Shown: one piece after another, positions 45,590 to 53,955 of the stretch
Layout of the letters: every line of letters begins with the position of its first letter
Position numbering within the stretch: position 1 is the stretch's first letter
Origin: Colwellia sp. MB3u-45
GTDB taxonomy: Bacteria; Pseudomonadota; Gammaproteobacteria; Enterobacterales; Alteromonadaceae
Length of the DNA: 64,000 bases
Assembly: GCF_014077005.1 (NCBI RefSeq)
Contig: NZ_JACGVC010000035.1
Location: 27,918-91,917, forward strand
Reading direction: 5' to 3'
Translations under genes and position numbers: made by a program
Notes under the pieces: model-generated
Told to the model about the DNA's origin: nothing
The model's input: the letters and a program-made list of their open reading frames with translations, nothing else
The model's database searches: none

Positions 45590-46764
45590 AAAATTTGCCC
45601 TGTGCTAGCCACTTGCTTGATAGCTTCGCTGGCCCGTTTCACTATTTGTCTTGGCACATAGCGATGCACACCACTAGCAATGACTTCGTGTGTCACTAAA
45701 GGTAAACCCGTAATATAGGCGGCATCTAGTGTGGCGTATTTTACCTCAACCGTAGTCGCTGATATGGTCAATAAATCATGGGCGGTTGCCGTGACCTGAT
45801 AAACATTCCATTGGCCACGAATACCGTCAGTTAAAGCCGACAAAGGTAGCCAGAAACCGGCTTGTTCAACACCTTGTTCAATATTGACTTGTGCTAACTG
45901 GCCATTATAAAAAGTTAATGTTTGCTTAAGGCCAAGGCGCAGTTCAATGGTGCGGCTAACCTGATGCACCTGTTTACCAATAGCTAATATTTGTCCGGAG
46001 AGCGTTTGTTTATTTAAGGTAACAGAGAGCGTTTGCCCTACCACTAATTGGCTTGCTACTTTAACAGGTACGCCAACAGATACTTCGTGAGCAGCCTGTT
46101 GGATCAGGTTAAATGCGTCTTGATTGGGGCTGAAGTTTTCTCCTTCAGCGACGGTACGGCTACTGATCACTGCCGCGAAAGGGGCATGGAGTTTCGCGTG
46201 TGATATTTGATATTCTATACTGGCTATATTTGCTTGTTGACGGGAAATATCAGCATTGATGATTTTTTTTTCAGCTTCTAGCTCATCTACTGCTTGTTTA
46301 GAACTGTAACCTTTAGTCCTTAAATTATTGATACGAGATAAATTTAGACGATTGAGTTCGGCCCGTGCACGAAATTGCTCAATGGTGGCCACTATTGCTT
46401 GGCGTTGAATGGTGAGGAGTTCAGTATCAAATTCTGCCAATAATTGGCCTTTACTAACAAGGTCTCCACTATCAACATAAACTTTAGTAACCTTACCGGC
46501 ATATTCAAAACTTAATGACGTGAGCTGTTTACTGACCACTTTGCCAATATAGGCGCGTTCAATGTTGTAAGACATACTGGGTGATATGGTGCGAATGTCG
46601 GCGCTTTGGTGGTAATTAGCACTTTGTTTGTTTGCTTGTGTCGTTGTTGGCTTAGTTTTTTGACTAGGTTCTTGAGTAGGCTCAGAGCAAGCACTGAGTA
46701 AGGCGAAGGAAAAAACTAAGCCATAAACGCGAAAAAACCTTGTAGTACGCTGATCTATAAACAC
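45586..46764 (-). CDS. RND membrane fusion lipoprotein, second system
   Basis: The protein of about 392 residues uses a GTG start at 46764, eight bases after AAGG; an in-frame GTG at 46773 is an alternative. A signal peptide with lipobox (ALLSAC) predicts lipid anchoring. A Gln/Thr-rich linker, lipoyl half (FEYAGKVTKVYVDSGDLVSKG), helical hairpin (about 115-185), second lipoyl half (HAPFAAVISSRTVAEGE) and beta domains follow. It pairs with the permease downstream. The promoter region contains the inverted-repeat cluster at 46792-46838, 28 bp upstream. Confidence 0.9.
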   Translation of the reverse strand: MFIDQRTTRFFRVYGLVFSFALLSACSEPTQEPSQKTKPTTTQANKQSANYHQSADIRTISPSMSYNIERAYIGKVVSKQLTSLSFEYAGKVTKVYVDSGDLVSKGQLLAEFDTELLTIQRQAIVATIEQFRARAELNRLNLSRINNLRTKGYSSKQAVDELEAEKKIINADISRQQANIASIEYQISHAKLHAPFAAVISSRTVAEGENFSPNQDAFNLIQQAAHEVSVGVPVKVASQLVVGQTLSVTLNKQTLSGQILAIGKQVHQVSRTIELRLGLKQTLTFYNGQLAQVNIEQGVEQAGFWLPLSALTDGIRGQWNVYQVTATAHDLLTISATTVEVKYATLDAAYITGLPLVTHEVIASGVHRYVPRQIVKRASEAIKQVASTGQIL

Positions 46765-46791
46765 GGAATGCACCTTAAACCTATAACATAT

Positions 46792-46838
46792 AAACTAGAC
46801 CGAATAGTCTAGTTTAGTCAAACTAGACTGTCTAGTCT
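46792..46838. promoter_or_regulatory. Overlapping inverted repeats, candidate TetR operators
   Basis: Three overlapping perfect palindromes share the half-site ACTAGAC/GTCTAGT: AAACTAGAC-N6-GTCTAGTTT (46792-46815), TCTAGTTT-N4-AAACTAGA (46808-46827) and ACTAGAC-T-GTCTAGT (46822-46836), with another TCTAGTCTA at 46831-46839. They lie directly upstream of the fusion-protein start, in the divergent gap to the TetR-family gene. Recognition by that regulator is inference. Confidence 0.75.
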
Positions 46839-47006
46839 AATTTGAGGTATGTTATGTGATATCGCAATAGTTTTTAATGGCCACTGAAACCAATATCTTG
46901 AGATGGCCTGCGCATAACAAGATCACAAGTTTAATGAAACTGTTATAATAGTGAATCGAACTGTAGGCGTTTTATGTAATTTTTATTACTGAGTCGTGAG
47001 CTAAGT

Positions 47007-47058
47007 ATAAAGTAAATGCATAAAGTAAATGCATAAAGTTAACGTATAAAGTTAATAT
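47007..47058. repeat. Four 13-bp tandem repeats upstream of the TetR gene
   Basis: Units ATAAAGTAAATGC, ATAAAGTAAATGC, ATAAAGTTAACGT and ATAAAGTTAATAT run head to tail and end 15 bp before the regulator start codon. Copy number could vary by slippage and change the leader length. Confidence 0.85.
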
Positions 47059-47073
47059 GGGTGATAGGGGTGT

Positions 47074-47682
47074 ATGGCAAATATTCGAAGTAAAAGTGAA
47101 AGTAAAAGAAAACAAATTCTTGATGCTGCGACTATGCTGTTTACTGAGCAAGGCTATAGCTCAACTAGTATGGCTGAAATTGCCCAACATGCCGAGGTTT
47201 CAAAACAAACTGTCTATAGCCATTTTGGTAATAAAGATGAATTGTTTGCCGCGTCAATAAAGCAAAAGTGTGATTCATATCATATGACTGAAATTGGCCT
47301 AGATACCGCCAATGAGCCGGCAGAAATTTTATTTGTTTTGGCGAAGCGTTTTTTGGCTATGCTGACCTCAAAGGAAGCACTGGCCATTCATAAGATTTGT
47401 GCTTATGAGTCAAAATCATACCCCCAGTTGTCAGAGCTATTTTATCAAGAAGGTCCAGAACGTATTGTTAATGACGTGGCAATACTGATGGCCGATTTCG
47501 ACAGCAAGCAACAATTAGCTATTCCAACCCCTAAATTTGCGGCACTACAGTTTTTAAATATGGTGAAAGGAGAATGTTGGATGCGTGTGGAATTTAATAC
47601 CAAAAAACAACTATCTGAAGCAGAAATTAATCGCTATTTAACATCGAGTATTGCCATGTTCACTAAGGGCTATTCGCTTTAG
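47074..47682 (+). CDS. TetR/AcrR family transcriptional regulator
   Basis: The 202-residue regulator has an N-terminal TetR helix-turn-helix (residues about 9-60: RKQILDAATMLFTEQGYSSTSMAEIAQHAEVSKQTVYSHFGNK region, given here as the family signature) and an all-helical ligand domain of the AefR-like C-terminal type. Divergent position from an RND operon and the palindromes between them make it the likely local repressor of that pump. AGGGG sits only three bases before the ATG, so translation may be weak. It ends before a bidirectional terminator shared with the ccm operon. Confidence 0.92.
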   Translation: MANIRSKSESKRKQILDAATMLFTEQGYSSTSMAEIAQHAEVSKQTVYSHFGNKDELFAASIKQKCDSYHMTEIGLDTANEPAEILFVLAKRFLAMLTSKEALAIHKICAYESKSYPQLSELFYQEGPERIVNDVAILMADFDSKQQLAIPTPKFAALQFLNMVKGECWMRVEFNTKKQLSEAEINRYLTSSIAMFTKGYSL

Positions 47683-47738
47683 TTTTTAACGACTACTGTT
47701 AAATTTATCGTATAGGTATTTACATGGCTAATAGTACT

Positions 47739-47800
47739 GGCAAAGTCAGTAGCGAAAGTAAGTCGGGAAAGCCAGTAGTGAAAGTAAGTAGGGGAAAATA
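47739..47800. repeat. Imperfect direct repeat after the TetR gene
   Basis: A unit of about 31 bp, GTCAGTAGCGAAAGTAAGT then CGGGAAA, is followed by a second copy, GCCAGTAGTGAAAGTAAGT then AGGGGAAA. It lies between the tetR-type stop and the terminator, with no coding role seen. Confidence 0.6.
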
Positions 47801-47812
47801 ATAGTGTTTATC

Positions 47813-47850
47813 AAAAAAGAAAGCGAACCTAGAGTGAGTTCGCTTTCTTT
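47813..47850 (-). terminator. Bidirectional terminator between the TetR gene and ccmE
   Basis: A perfect 13-bp stem AAAGAAAGCGAAC / GTTCGCTTTCTTT with a 9-base loop is flanked by A-run and T-run, 22 bp past the ccmE stop. It can serve both convergent units. Confidence 0.9.
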
Positions 47851-47871
47851 GTCGTTCTGCGTTTGTTTGGG

Positions 47872-48384
47872 CTAGTAAGTTGTTTCTAACAGATTCTTGC
47901 TATAACTGGAGTTAACCGGCTTTTCAGTCGCATCGTCAAGCAGCTCTCTAGGCATATAATTTTCATCATGCTTTGCTAATACTTCGCTCGCTTCAATGAC
48001 ATTACCATTGACTAAAATACCATTAGCGACAATACCTTGTCCTTCACGAAACAAGTCAGGCAAAATACCGTCATAGCTTACCGTAACGGTTGGATCAGTC
48101 TCAGAGAAGCTAATCGGCATTCTCATATCAGCGAGTTTAAAGCTTACTTTTAAGCTTTCGCTATTACGATGCACACTGCCTGGCACCACTAAACCACCAA
48201 TACGTAAGCGTTGGCCGTTAATGGCTTTAAGACCGGTATCTTGTTTGCCATTATATATTTCAGAAGGCTTATAGAATAAATCAATATTTTGACTTAACGC
48301 GTACAAAACAAGCCCGGCAACAACGCCTAAGCCGATGATTATTGACGTGACTATAGTTAATCGCTTCTTACGACGGGGATTCAT
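47872..48384 (-). CDS. ccmE: Cytochrome c maturation heme chaperone CcmE
   Basis: The 170-residue protein has a basic N-terminus, one membrane anchor (about residues 10-32) and a periplasmic OB-fold. The heme-binding His lies in [14 protein letters not shown], the family motif (HDENYxP). CcmE binds heme covalently and delivers it to apocytochrome c through CcmF. It is the last gene of the minus-strand ccmABCDE operon, 11 bp after ccmD, and is followed by a terminator. ccmF, ccmG and ccmH do not follow as they do in E. coli. Confidence 0.97.
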   Translation of the reverse strand: MNPRRKKRLTIVTSIIIGLGVVAGLVLYALSQNIDLFYKPSEIYNGKQDTGLKAINGQRLRIGGLVVPGSVHRNSESLKVSFKLADMRMPISFSETDPTVTVSYDGILPDLFREGQGIVANGILVNGNVIEASEVLAKHDENYMPRELLDDATEKPVNSSYSKNLLETTY

Positions 48385-48395
48385 ACGGTTACCTC

Positions 48396-48629
48396 TTAAG
48401 TTTTATGACTGATGTCAGCACGGGGTTGTGTGTTTTGTAGCTCGGCCGCTTGACGTAATTTTGCTTCGCGTTTTTGACGCTGGGCTATTTGTTGCTTAAT
48501 TTTTTTATGATCCGTGATACTCGAAAACACTAATAAGGCTAAAGCCAAAATACTAACGCCATAGGATAACCAGACATAAAATCCATAGCCGCCCATAGCG
48601 ATAAAAGCACTGAAACTATCAAACTGCAT
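48396..48629 (-). CDS. ccmD: Cytochrome c maturation protein CcmD
   Basis: The 77-residue protein has one membrane helix (about residues 13-37) preceded by [16 protein letters not shown], a typical CcmD feature, and a basic Gln-rich cytoplasmic tail. CcmD is needed to release holo-CcmE from the CcmABC complex. It overlaps the ccmC 3' end by 11 bp, so it is translationally coupled. Confidence 0.93.
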   Translation of the reverse strand: MQFDSFSAFIAMGGYGFYVWLSYGVSILALALLVFSSITDHKKIKQQIAQRQKREAKLRQAAELQNTQPRADISHKT

Positions 48630-49377
48630 GCGCTTTCTCCTCAGTAGCCACTAATTCACGTACCCAAGGGCGCATACTGTTACGATTGAGTATTTCGCTG
48701 CGAAAACGTAAGCAGATTAACGCTGTGACTAAAAAAGCAAAACCAATAAAACAAACCAAAAATGGCCAAAACATATCTGCAGTCATCGAAGGTTGGCCTA
48801 GCTTACTCACGGTTGCCCCTTGATGCAGGGTGTTCCACCACTCGACAGAATATTTAATAATCGGTAAATTAATCACGCCCACTAAGGCAAGAATGCCGGC
48901 TGCTTTGCCTGCTAAATTTTTATCTTCAAAAGCATTATGTAAAGCGATAACGCCCAAGTATAAAAATAATAATATTAGCTCAGAAGTCAGTCGGGCATCC
49001 CAAATCCACCACGTACCCCACATAGGTTTGCCCCAGGCCGCACCGGTAATAAGGGCGATAAAAGTAAAAGTCGCGCCGATAGGTGCCATGGCAGCCGCTG
49101 TGGCATCAGCAAGTCTTAATTGCCACACTAAGCTAGATAACGCCGCAATGGCCATGCCTAAGTATATACCCATAGACAACATCGCCGCAGGTACATGTAA
49201 ATAGAAAATTCTAAAGGTATCACCTTGTTGATAATCAGCAGGGGCAAATAGTAAGGCCCAAGTAATACCAATAGCTAAAAAAACAAAGGCTAGGCGCGCG
49301 CACCAAGGTAATATTTTACCCGCAAAATGATAGCTAATCTCAGGATTTGCGTAAGGGTGAAGCCACTTCCACATCAT
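48619..49377 (-). CDS. ccmC: Heme-handling membrane protein CcmC
   Basis: The 252-residue protein has six predicted helices, the tryptophan-rich WWD motif (WGTWWIWDARLTSEL) and two periplasmic His in FYLHVPAA and NTLHQGATVS that ligate heme. CcmC attaches heme to CcmE. It starts one base after the ccmB stop and overlaps ccmD. Length matches E. coli CcmC (245). Confidence 0.97.
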   Translation of the reverse strand: MMWKWLHPYANPEISYHFAGKILPWCARLAFVFLAIGITWALLFAPADYQQGDTFRIFYLHVPAAMLSMGIYLGMAIAALSSLVWQLRLADATAAAMAPIGATFTFIALITGAAWGKPMWGTWWIWDARLTSELILLFLYLGVIALHNAFEDKNLAGKAAGILALVGVINLPIIKYSVEWWNTLHQGATVSKLGQPSMTADMFWPFLVCFIGFAFLVTALICLRFRSEILNRNSMRPWVRELVATEEKAHAV

Positions 49378-49378
49378 A

Positions 49379-50062
49379 TTAATTTGTACTCACTTTCAGC
49401 GCTGCACTTACAGCAAATGGGGCCAAGGTTAACGAGGCAAAAAATATTGCCGCGATTATAGCAAGTTGTCCGTTATAAGGTAAGTTCATTGCCGCAGTAT
49501 CGATTGCGCTAGTGGCAAAAATAAGTACGGGAATGTAAAGCGGCAGTACCAATAAGCTAAGTAATACCCCCCCTTTTTTAATGCCAACAGTTAAAGCAAC
49601 ACCAATAGCGCCAAGCAAGCTCAATACGGGCGTGCCCAGTAATAGTGTTAGCATTAGCGCACCATAGCTGTGCTCATTTAAATGCAGTAATACTGCGAGC
49701 AATGGCGCGATCAGTATTAATGGTAAGCCGGTAAGCAACCAATGTGCAACAATTTTAGCCAGCACTAATATAAATATTGGCTGCGGGCTTAATAACATTT
49801 GTTCTAGTGAGCCGTCTGCGTAATCTGACTTAAACAATCTGTCCAGTGATAGCAAAGTGGCGAGTAAAGCCGCAACCCAAATAATGCCTGGGGCAATGCG
49901 TGATAACGTTGTACTTTCTGGGCCAACGCCTAACGGAAATAGCGTGACGACAATAACAAAGAACAATAAAGGATTAATAATGTCGTCGCGATGACGAAAA
50001 GCGATCATCAGATCTCTTTTAACAATTAAGCCAAAGGCCGCGCGGTAAGAAACTTGTGTCAT
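49379..50062 (-). CDS. ccmB: CcmABCDE complex permease CcmB
   Basis: This 227-residue protein has six predicted helices and the N-terminal RDLMIAFRHRDDIINPLLFFVIVV followed by LFPLGVGPE, typical of CcmB. It forms the membrane half of the ABC complex with CcmA that frees holo-CcmE. It lies 11 bp behind ccmA and directly before ccmC. Confidence 0.95.
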   Translation of the reverse strand: MTQVSYRAAFGLIVKRDLMIAFRHRDDIINPLLFFVIVVTLFPLGVGPESTTLSRIAPGIIWVAALLATLLSLDRLFKSDYADGSLEQMLLSPQPIFILVLAKIVAHWLLTGLPLILIAPLLAVLLHLNEHSYGALMLTLLLGTPVLSLLGAIGVALTVGIKKGGVLLSLLVLPLYIPVLIFATSAIDTAAMNLPYNGQLAIIAAIFFASLTLAPFAVSAALKVSTN

Positions 50063-50073
50063 AAGTGATGACC

Positions 50074-50745
50074 CTAATAAAAACGATAAGCTAAAGTGAC
50101 TTTCTTTACTCGCTCTGCGGGTAATGAGAGATCTTGATGAGTGGTTAATATCACACAGCCACCGTTGTCAGCATGTTGTAAAAATAATTGTTCTAATTTT
50201 TCCACGCCTAACTTATCAATAGCGGTGAAGGGTTCATCTAAAATCCAAATTTTAGCTTGGCTTTGCCATAAGCGGGCTAAAGATATTCGACGGTGCTGTC
50301 CTGCACTTAAGTGAGCAGCTAGCGCATCCTCAAAGCCAAGTAAGTTTACTTCTGCTAATGTCGCCTCAGCTGTGGCACTATTTAGGCCATGTAAAGCCAG
50401 ATTAAACTCGAGATTTTCTTGTGCGGTCATCTCGTCTTTAACACCTGGTAAGTGACCTAAATAAAGTAAATCTTGATGGAATGTTTCACGGTGTTGAGTA
50501 ATTCTTTTATCTTGAAAATAAACCTGACCGTCATAAGGCTGAGAAAGCCCAGAAAGAATGCGCAATAAACTAGTTTTTCCAGCACCATTTGGCCCTTCAA
50601 CTTGCACAATATCGCCTGCGGCAATGTTAATATCAAGTGTTTCAAACAACAGGCGATCGCCACGTATACAAGCTAAATTACTGGCGCTTAGTAAGCTATT
50701 GGTGTTCGGTGTAAATGCTGTGTTTTCGCTGTGTAATCTTGACAA
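50074..50745 (-). CDS. ccmA: ATP-binding protein CcmA of heme chaperone release
   Basis: The 223-residue ATPase has Walker [13 protein letters not shown], signature [15 protein letters not shown], Walker [14 protein letters not shown] and HQDLSLP. It powers release of holo-CcmE from CcmC/D. The TTG start at 50745 has only AAGTGA in front, and the first 20 residues are not conserved in E. coli CcmA, so a start further inside (near [14 protein letters not shown]) is possible. It is the first gene of the five-gene operon. Confidence 0.93.
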   Translation of the reverse strand: MSRLHSENTAFTPNTNSLLSASNLACIRGDRLLFETLDINIAAGDIVQVEGPNGAGKTSLLRILSGLSQPYDGQVYFQDKRITQHRETFHQDLLYLGHLPGVKDEMTAQENLEFNLALHGLNSATAEATLAEVNLLGFEDALAAHLSAGQHRRISLARLWQSQAKIWILDEPFTAIDKLGVEKLEQLFLQHADNGGCVILTTHQDLSLPAERVKKVTLAYRFY

Positions 50746-51104
50746 ACTTTTTCACTTAATTGTTACGTGTAGGCATGGGGTCATGTCACTATTGAGATGA
50801 TAATAACCTAATTAACCGACTAGCTTTTGATTTATGTCATTAGGTTGTAATGCGTGTTTCAGGTTTTATTATAATCACTGTAAACACATTGCAGGCTACT
50901 ATATCGTTCAATAAAGCTGAGTAACAGTTTTTCCGCACCGCTTTGTTAATAAGGCTATTTAATTTTTAATAAGTGATCAATTTATTGCTCCAATTCGTAT
51001 AATAGCGGATAGAATACATAGCACATTATCATCAGCACGGATAATTCCTTTGCTGAGATAATTACGATAATATGTCGGTAGAAATAGCCTTAAGAAGGAA
51101 GCTC
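50746..51104 (+). promoter_or_regulatory. Divergent gap between ccmA and the peroxidase-hemH unit
   Basis: No gene is supported in these 359 bp. A consensus -10 box TATAAT lies at 50998-51003, about 100 bp before the peroxidase start, but its -35 (TGATCA at 50974) is poor. The in-frame upstream ATG at 51072 lacks a ribosome site. Confidence 0.4.
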
Positions 51105-51683
51105 ATGAAAAATTTATTGTTGATTAGCATTATTGCTTTAACAAGCTTTACCGTTAAAGCGCAGGCCGAAGTCGATATCACTAAAAACATTAACATCGAC
51201 CCTTCAGCACAATGTTTAGCATTTATGCAACACAGTGAAAAAAAATTGCATGCTAAAGAACTGCTTGATCTTTGTCAGTTAACGGCGGGTAAGGCAATGT
51301 TAATTGTCAATACGGCTAGTCATTGTGGTTTTACTCCACAATTTACAGCGCTCGAAGCTTTGCATAAAGAATACCAAGAGCAAGGATTAGTGGTTATTGG
51401 CTTTCCTTCAGATGACTTTTTTCAAGAAGAAGATGACGAAAAAGATACCGCTGATATCTGTTTTGTAAACTATGGCGTAACTTTTACTATGTTATCGCCT
51501 GTGCATGTATATGGCAGTGAGGCCCATCCTATTTTTAAAGTATTAGCGGAAAAAACCACTGCACCTAAATGGAATTTTTATAAGTATTTAGTTAGTGCGG
51601 ATGGTAAAACGGTTAAGCACTTCAACAGCCGTGTAAAGCCTGATTCAGACATTTTTATCAACGCCATTAACGAAATATTATAG
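51105..51683 (+). CDS. Periplasmic glutathione peroxidase-like protein
   Basis: The protein has 192 residues from the ATG at 51105, set by AAGGAAG, giving a signal peptide (LLLISIIALTSFTVKAQA). The catalytic Cys is at about 74 in NTASHCGFTPQF, and WNFYKYLV supplies the family Trp and Asn region. The usual GFPCNQFGGQEP is changed to GFPSDDFFQEEDD, so the Gln of the classical tetrad is Asp (about 104). A Vibrio-type subgroup with this change exists as far as I recall. It probably reduces peroxides with thiols in the periplasm. hemH follows by 8 bp. Confidence 0.88.
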   Translation: MKNLLLISIIALTSFTVKAQAEVDITKNINIDPSAQCLAFMQHSEKKLHAKELLDLCQLTAGKAMLIVNTASHCGFTPQFTALEALHKEYQEQGLVVIGFPSDDFFQEEDDEKDTADICFVNYGVTFTMLSPVHVYGSEAHPIFKVLAEKTTAPKWNFYKYLVSADGKTVKHFNSRVKPDSDIFINAINEIL

Positions 51684-51691
51684 AGAGAATT

Positions 51692-52708
51692 ATGTCAAGA
51701 TATGCAGGCCAAAGTAAAAAAATTCATGATTGCACGACAAAAACGGGCGTATTATTAACTAATTTAGGCACACCCGATAGCCCAACACCAAAGGCGCTTA
51801 GGCGTTATTTAGGCGAGTTTTTATCTGATCCACGAGTAGTGGAAATTCCTCGCTTGATTTGGTTTGTGATATTACATGGCATTATTCTTCGAGTGCGGCC
51901 AAAGAAATCAGCTAAGTTATATGAAACGGTTTGGACTGAGGAAGGTTCGCCTTTGTTAGTGATTAGTAAGCAACAAAAAGCTAAAGTTGAGAAAGTACTC
52001 ACAGCAAAGTATGGCGATAACGTGATGGTTGATGTGGCTATGCGTTATGGTAATCCATCGATTGGTGATGCTTTAGAAAATTTTCAAAAAAACGGTGTTA
52101 ACAATATTATTGTTCTCCCTTTGTATCCACAATATGCGGGTCCAACTATAGGGGCAACCTTTGATGCTGTGTTCAATAAAATTAAAAAATGGCGCTGGAT
52201 CCCCAGTATCCATTTTCAAAGTGGTTATCACGACAAACCTTTATACATTAAGGCATTAGCGGCCAGCATTAATAACTATATAGCTGAACATGGTAAGCCT
52301 GATAAGTTAGTTTTTTCTTATCATGGTATGCCAAAGTATTTTTTAGAGCAGGGCGACCCATATTATTGTTTTAGCCATAAAACCACCCGTTTAGTGGTTG
52401 AAGAACTTGGCTTAAGTAAAGATGATTATGTTATGACCTTTCAATCGCGTTTTGGTAAAGCCGAGTGGCTTAAACCTTATACAGATGAAACCTTGGCAAA
52501 ACTTGCTGAAGATGGCAATAAGCATGTAGCGATTATTAGCCCGGCATTTAGTGCCGACTGTTTAGAAACTTTAGAAGAATTAGTACACGAAAACAAAGAC
52601 GTATTTATTGATGCGGGAGGTGAAAAATATCATTATATTCCAGCACTAAATGATGATGATGCCCACATTGACGTTATGCTTGAATTAATAGAACCACATA
52701 TTAATTAA
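51692..52708 (+). CDS. hemH: Ferrochelatase
   Basis: The 338-residue enzyme inserts ferrous iron into protoporphyrin IX, the last step of heme synthesis. It shows LLTNLGTPDSPTPKALRRYL, the catalytic His in VFSYHGMPKYF, CFSHKTTRLV, FQSRFGKAEWLKPYTD and the acidic CLETLEELVHEN. GAGAGAATT precedes the ATG. It is probably co-transcribed with the peroxidase gene and sits beside the divergent heme-handling ccm operon, a functional grouping. Confidence 0.97.
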   Translation: MSRYAGQSKKIHDCTTKTGVLLTNLGTPDSPTPKALRRYLGEFLSDPRVVEIPRLIWFVILHGIILRVRPKKSAKLYETVWTEEGSPLLVISKQQKAKVEKVLTAKYGDNVMVDVAMRYGNPSIGDALENFQKNGVNNIIVLPLYPQYAGPTIGATFDAVFNKIKKWRWIPSIHFQSGYHDKPLYIKALAASINNYIAEHGKPDKLVFSYHGMPKYFLEQGDPYYCFSHKTTRLVVEELGLSKDDYVMTFQSRFGKAEWLKPYTDETLAKLAEDGNKHVAIISPAFSADCLETLEELVHENKDVFIDAGGEKYHYIPALNDDDAHIDVMLELIEPHIN

Positions 52709-53368
52709 ATACTCTGCTTTAAAGGCTATAGATACCAAGACTTATCTTGCTAGCATCATATAGGTTACTTATTGCTCAGTTGTGCAACTGCGCTTAAGTA
52801 ACCCTATCCATTGAACTTAACTATTAAACTTAACTAGTTGTCGTTTATTTTTCGGCAATTATTTAAGTTCTTGCCTAAGTTGTCATTGAAATAAATAATC
52901 GATTATTCTGAGATGGCTTAAGTGGTCCATGCTCGCGTTATCTTCAATCCCAATAATTAATTAATATCGCTGGTCAATATGCGCTTGCATTATTCTACTC
53001 GCTTGCACCCATTTCATTATGTTATTACTTAGCTGTGCTGGTTAAAATACACTACGGCTGTTGTGCTCTCAATAACACACGTTAGCTATTGCTAAATCCA
53101 TCGGCAAGGATTTACTCATGCTGTGAAGCGATCTGTGAAGCGATCTGTGAAGCCGATCTATGAAGCCATGGATAGCGAGTAACGGCCATGTAAGAATTAA
53201 TCGTGTATCTTGCCTACATAGAGGTAGGGACTTATGTTTAGTTTCGAACAACAACCATGTGCTATTGATTATATCTGCTCATTTATAAGTGCTGATTTAC
53301 TTATTTCAATGACCAGAGCTCGTCAGGTTATAAGTTGTATTAATTAGGTTTTTCAAGCGATAAAAACA
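52709..53368. other. Long gene-free gap after hemH, with a tandem repeat
   Basis: I see no convincing gene. At 53122-53167 a 12-13 bp unit TGTGAAGCGATC is repeated about three and a half times, with a drift to TGTGAAGCCGATC in the third copy. No clear terminator follows hemH. A small RNA cannot be excluded. Confidence 0.5.
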
Positions 53369-53396
53369 AAAAAACGAAACATAAGTTTCGTTTTTT
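53369..53396 (-). terminator. Terminator downstream of the cold-shock gene
   Basis: A perfect 12-bp stem AAAAAACGAAAC / GTTTCGTTTTTT with a 4-base loop. On the minus strand it ends the csp transcript, 44 bp past the stop; being symmetrical it may also act on the plus strand. Confidence 0.9.
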
Positions 53397-53439
53397 ATTT
53401 AAGCACTAGTTAATACTAAAGCTTATTATGCACTGTAGA

Positions 53440-53649
53440 CTAAGATGCAACTACGTTTTCAGCTTCAGGACCTTTTTGGCCTTGTTTTACGCTGAAAGTT
53501 ACCGATTGACCATCAGTCAATGTACGGAAACCGTCGCCAGAGATTGCACTAAAATGAACAAAAACGTCAGCGCCGTTTTCTTGCTCGATGAAACCAAATC
53601 CTTTAGATTCGTTAAAAAATTTTACTTTACCAGTTACTGTATCAGACAT
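53440..53649 (-). CDS. Cold-shock domain protein, CspA family
   Basis: The 69-residue single cold-shock domain protein begins [16 protein letters not shown] and has RNP1 (KGFGFI) and RNP2 (VFVHF) for single-stranded RNA/DNA binding. Such proteins act as RNA chaperones and are often abundant in cold-adapted bacteria. It is monocistronic, with a terminator downstream and a long structured leader upstream. Which Csp paralogue it represents cannot be decided. Confidence 0.97.
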   Translation of the reverse strand: MSDTVTGKVKFFNESKGFGFIEQENGADVFVHFSAISGDGFRTLTDGQSVTFSVKQGQKGPEAENVVAS

Positions 53650-53830
53650 ACCAACATTTCTCGCAGGTCAAAAATTAAAGTTTAGCCAAAATGGCCATAT
53701 ACGGAGTAAATGCCCTCTATCTAAAATGTAGATAGAGAAAGGTTTCCAGTAACACATATTAAAGCGTCTAGGCTGATCATAGGTCTTTTGACCAATGGAG
53801 CTCTCCTTATCCCGAAACGCAAAAACTCAA
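53650..53830 (-). promoter_or_regulatory. Structured leader of the cold-shock gene (candidate RNA thermosensor)
   Basis: Upstream of the csp start lie a perfect 9-bp hairpin CTCTATCTA-N5-TAGATAGAG (53715-53737) and a short GGTC-TTTT-GACC hairpin (53782-53793). The start codon lacks a strong ribosome site (only GAGAA about 10 bases upstream). A long structured 5' leader is typical of cspA mRNAs. The promoter itself was not located. Confidence 0.5.
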
Positions 53831-53903
53831 CGCGAATACATATTAACACATTAGAATTAAGGAATCTCTAAATAATACCAAGATTATTTTACTTTTTTAG
53901 CCC

Positions 53904-53933
53904 AAAAAAAAGCCAGCTAAGAGGCTGGCTTTT
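53904..53933 (-). terminator. Terminator downstream of valS
   Basis: A perfect 10-bp stem AAAAGCCAGC / GCTGGCTTTT with a 6-base loop, followed on the minus strand by a long T-run. It lies 23 bp beyond the valS stop. Confidence 0.92.
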
Positions 53934-53955
53934 ATGCTTTATTTTGAATCAGTGA

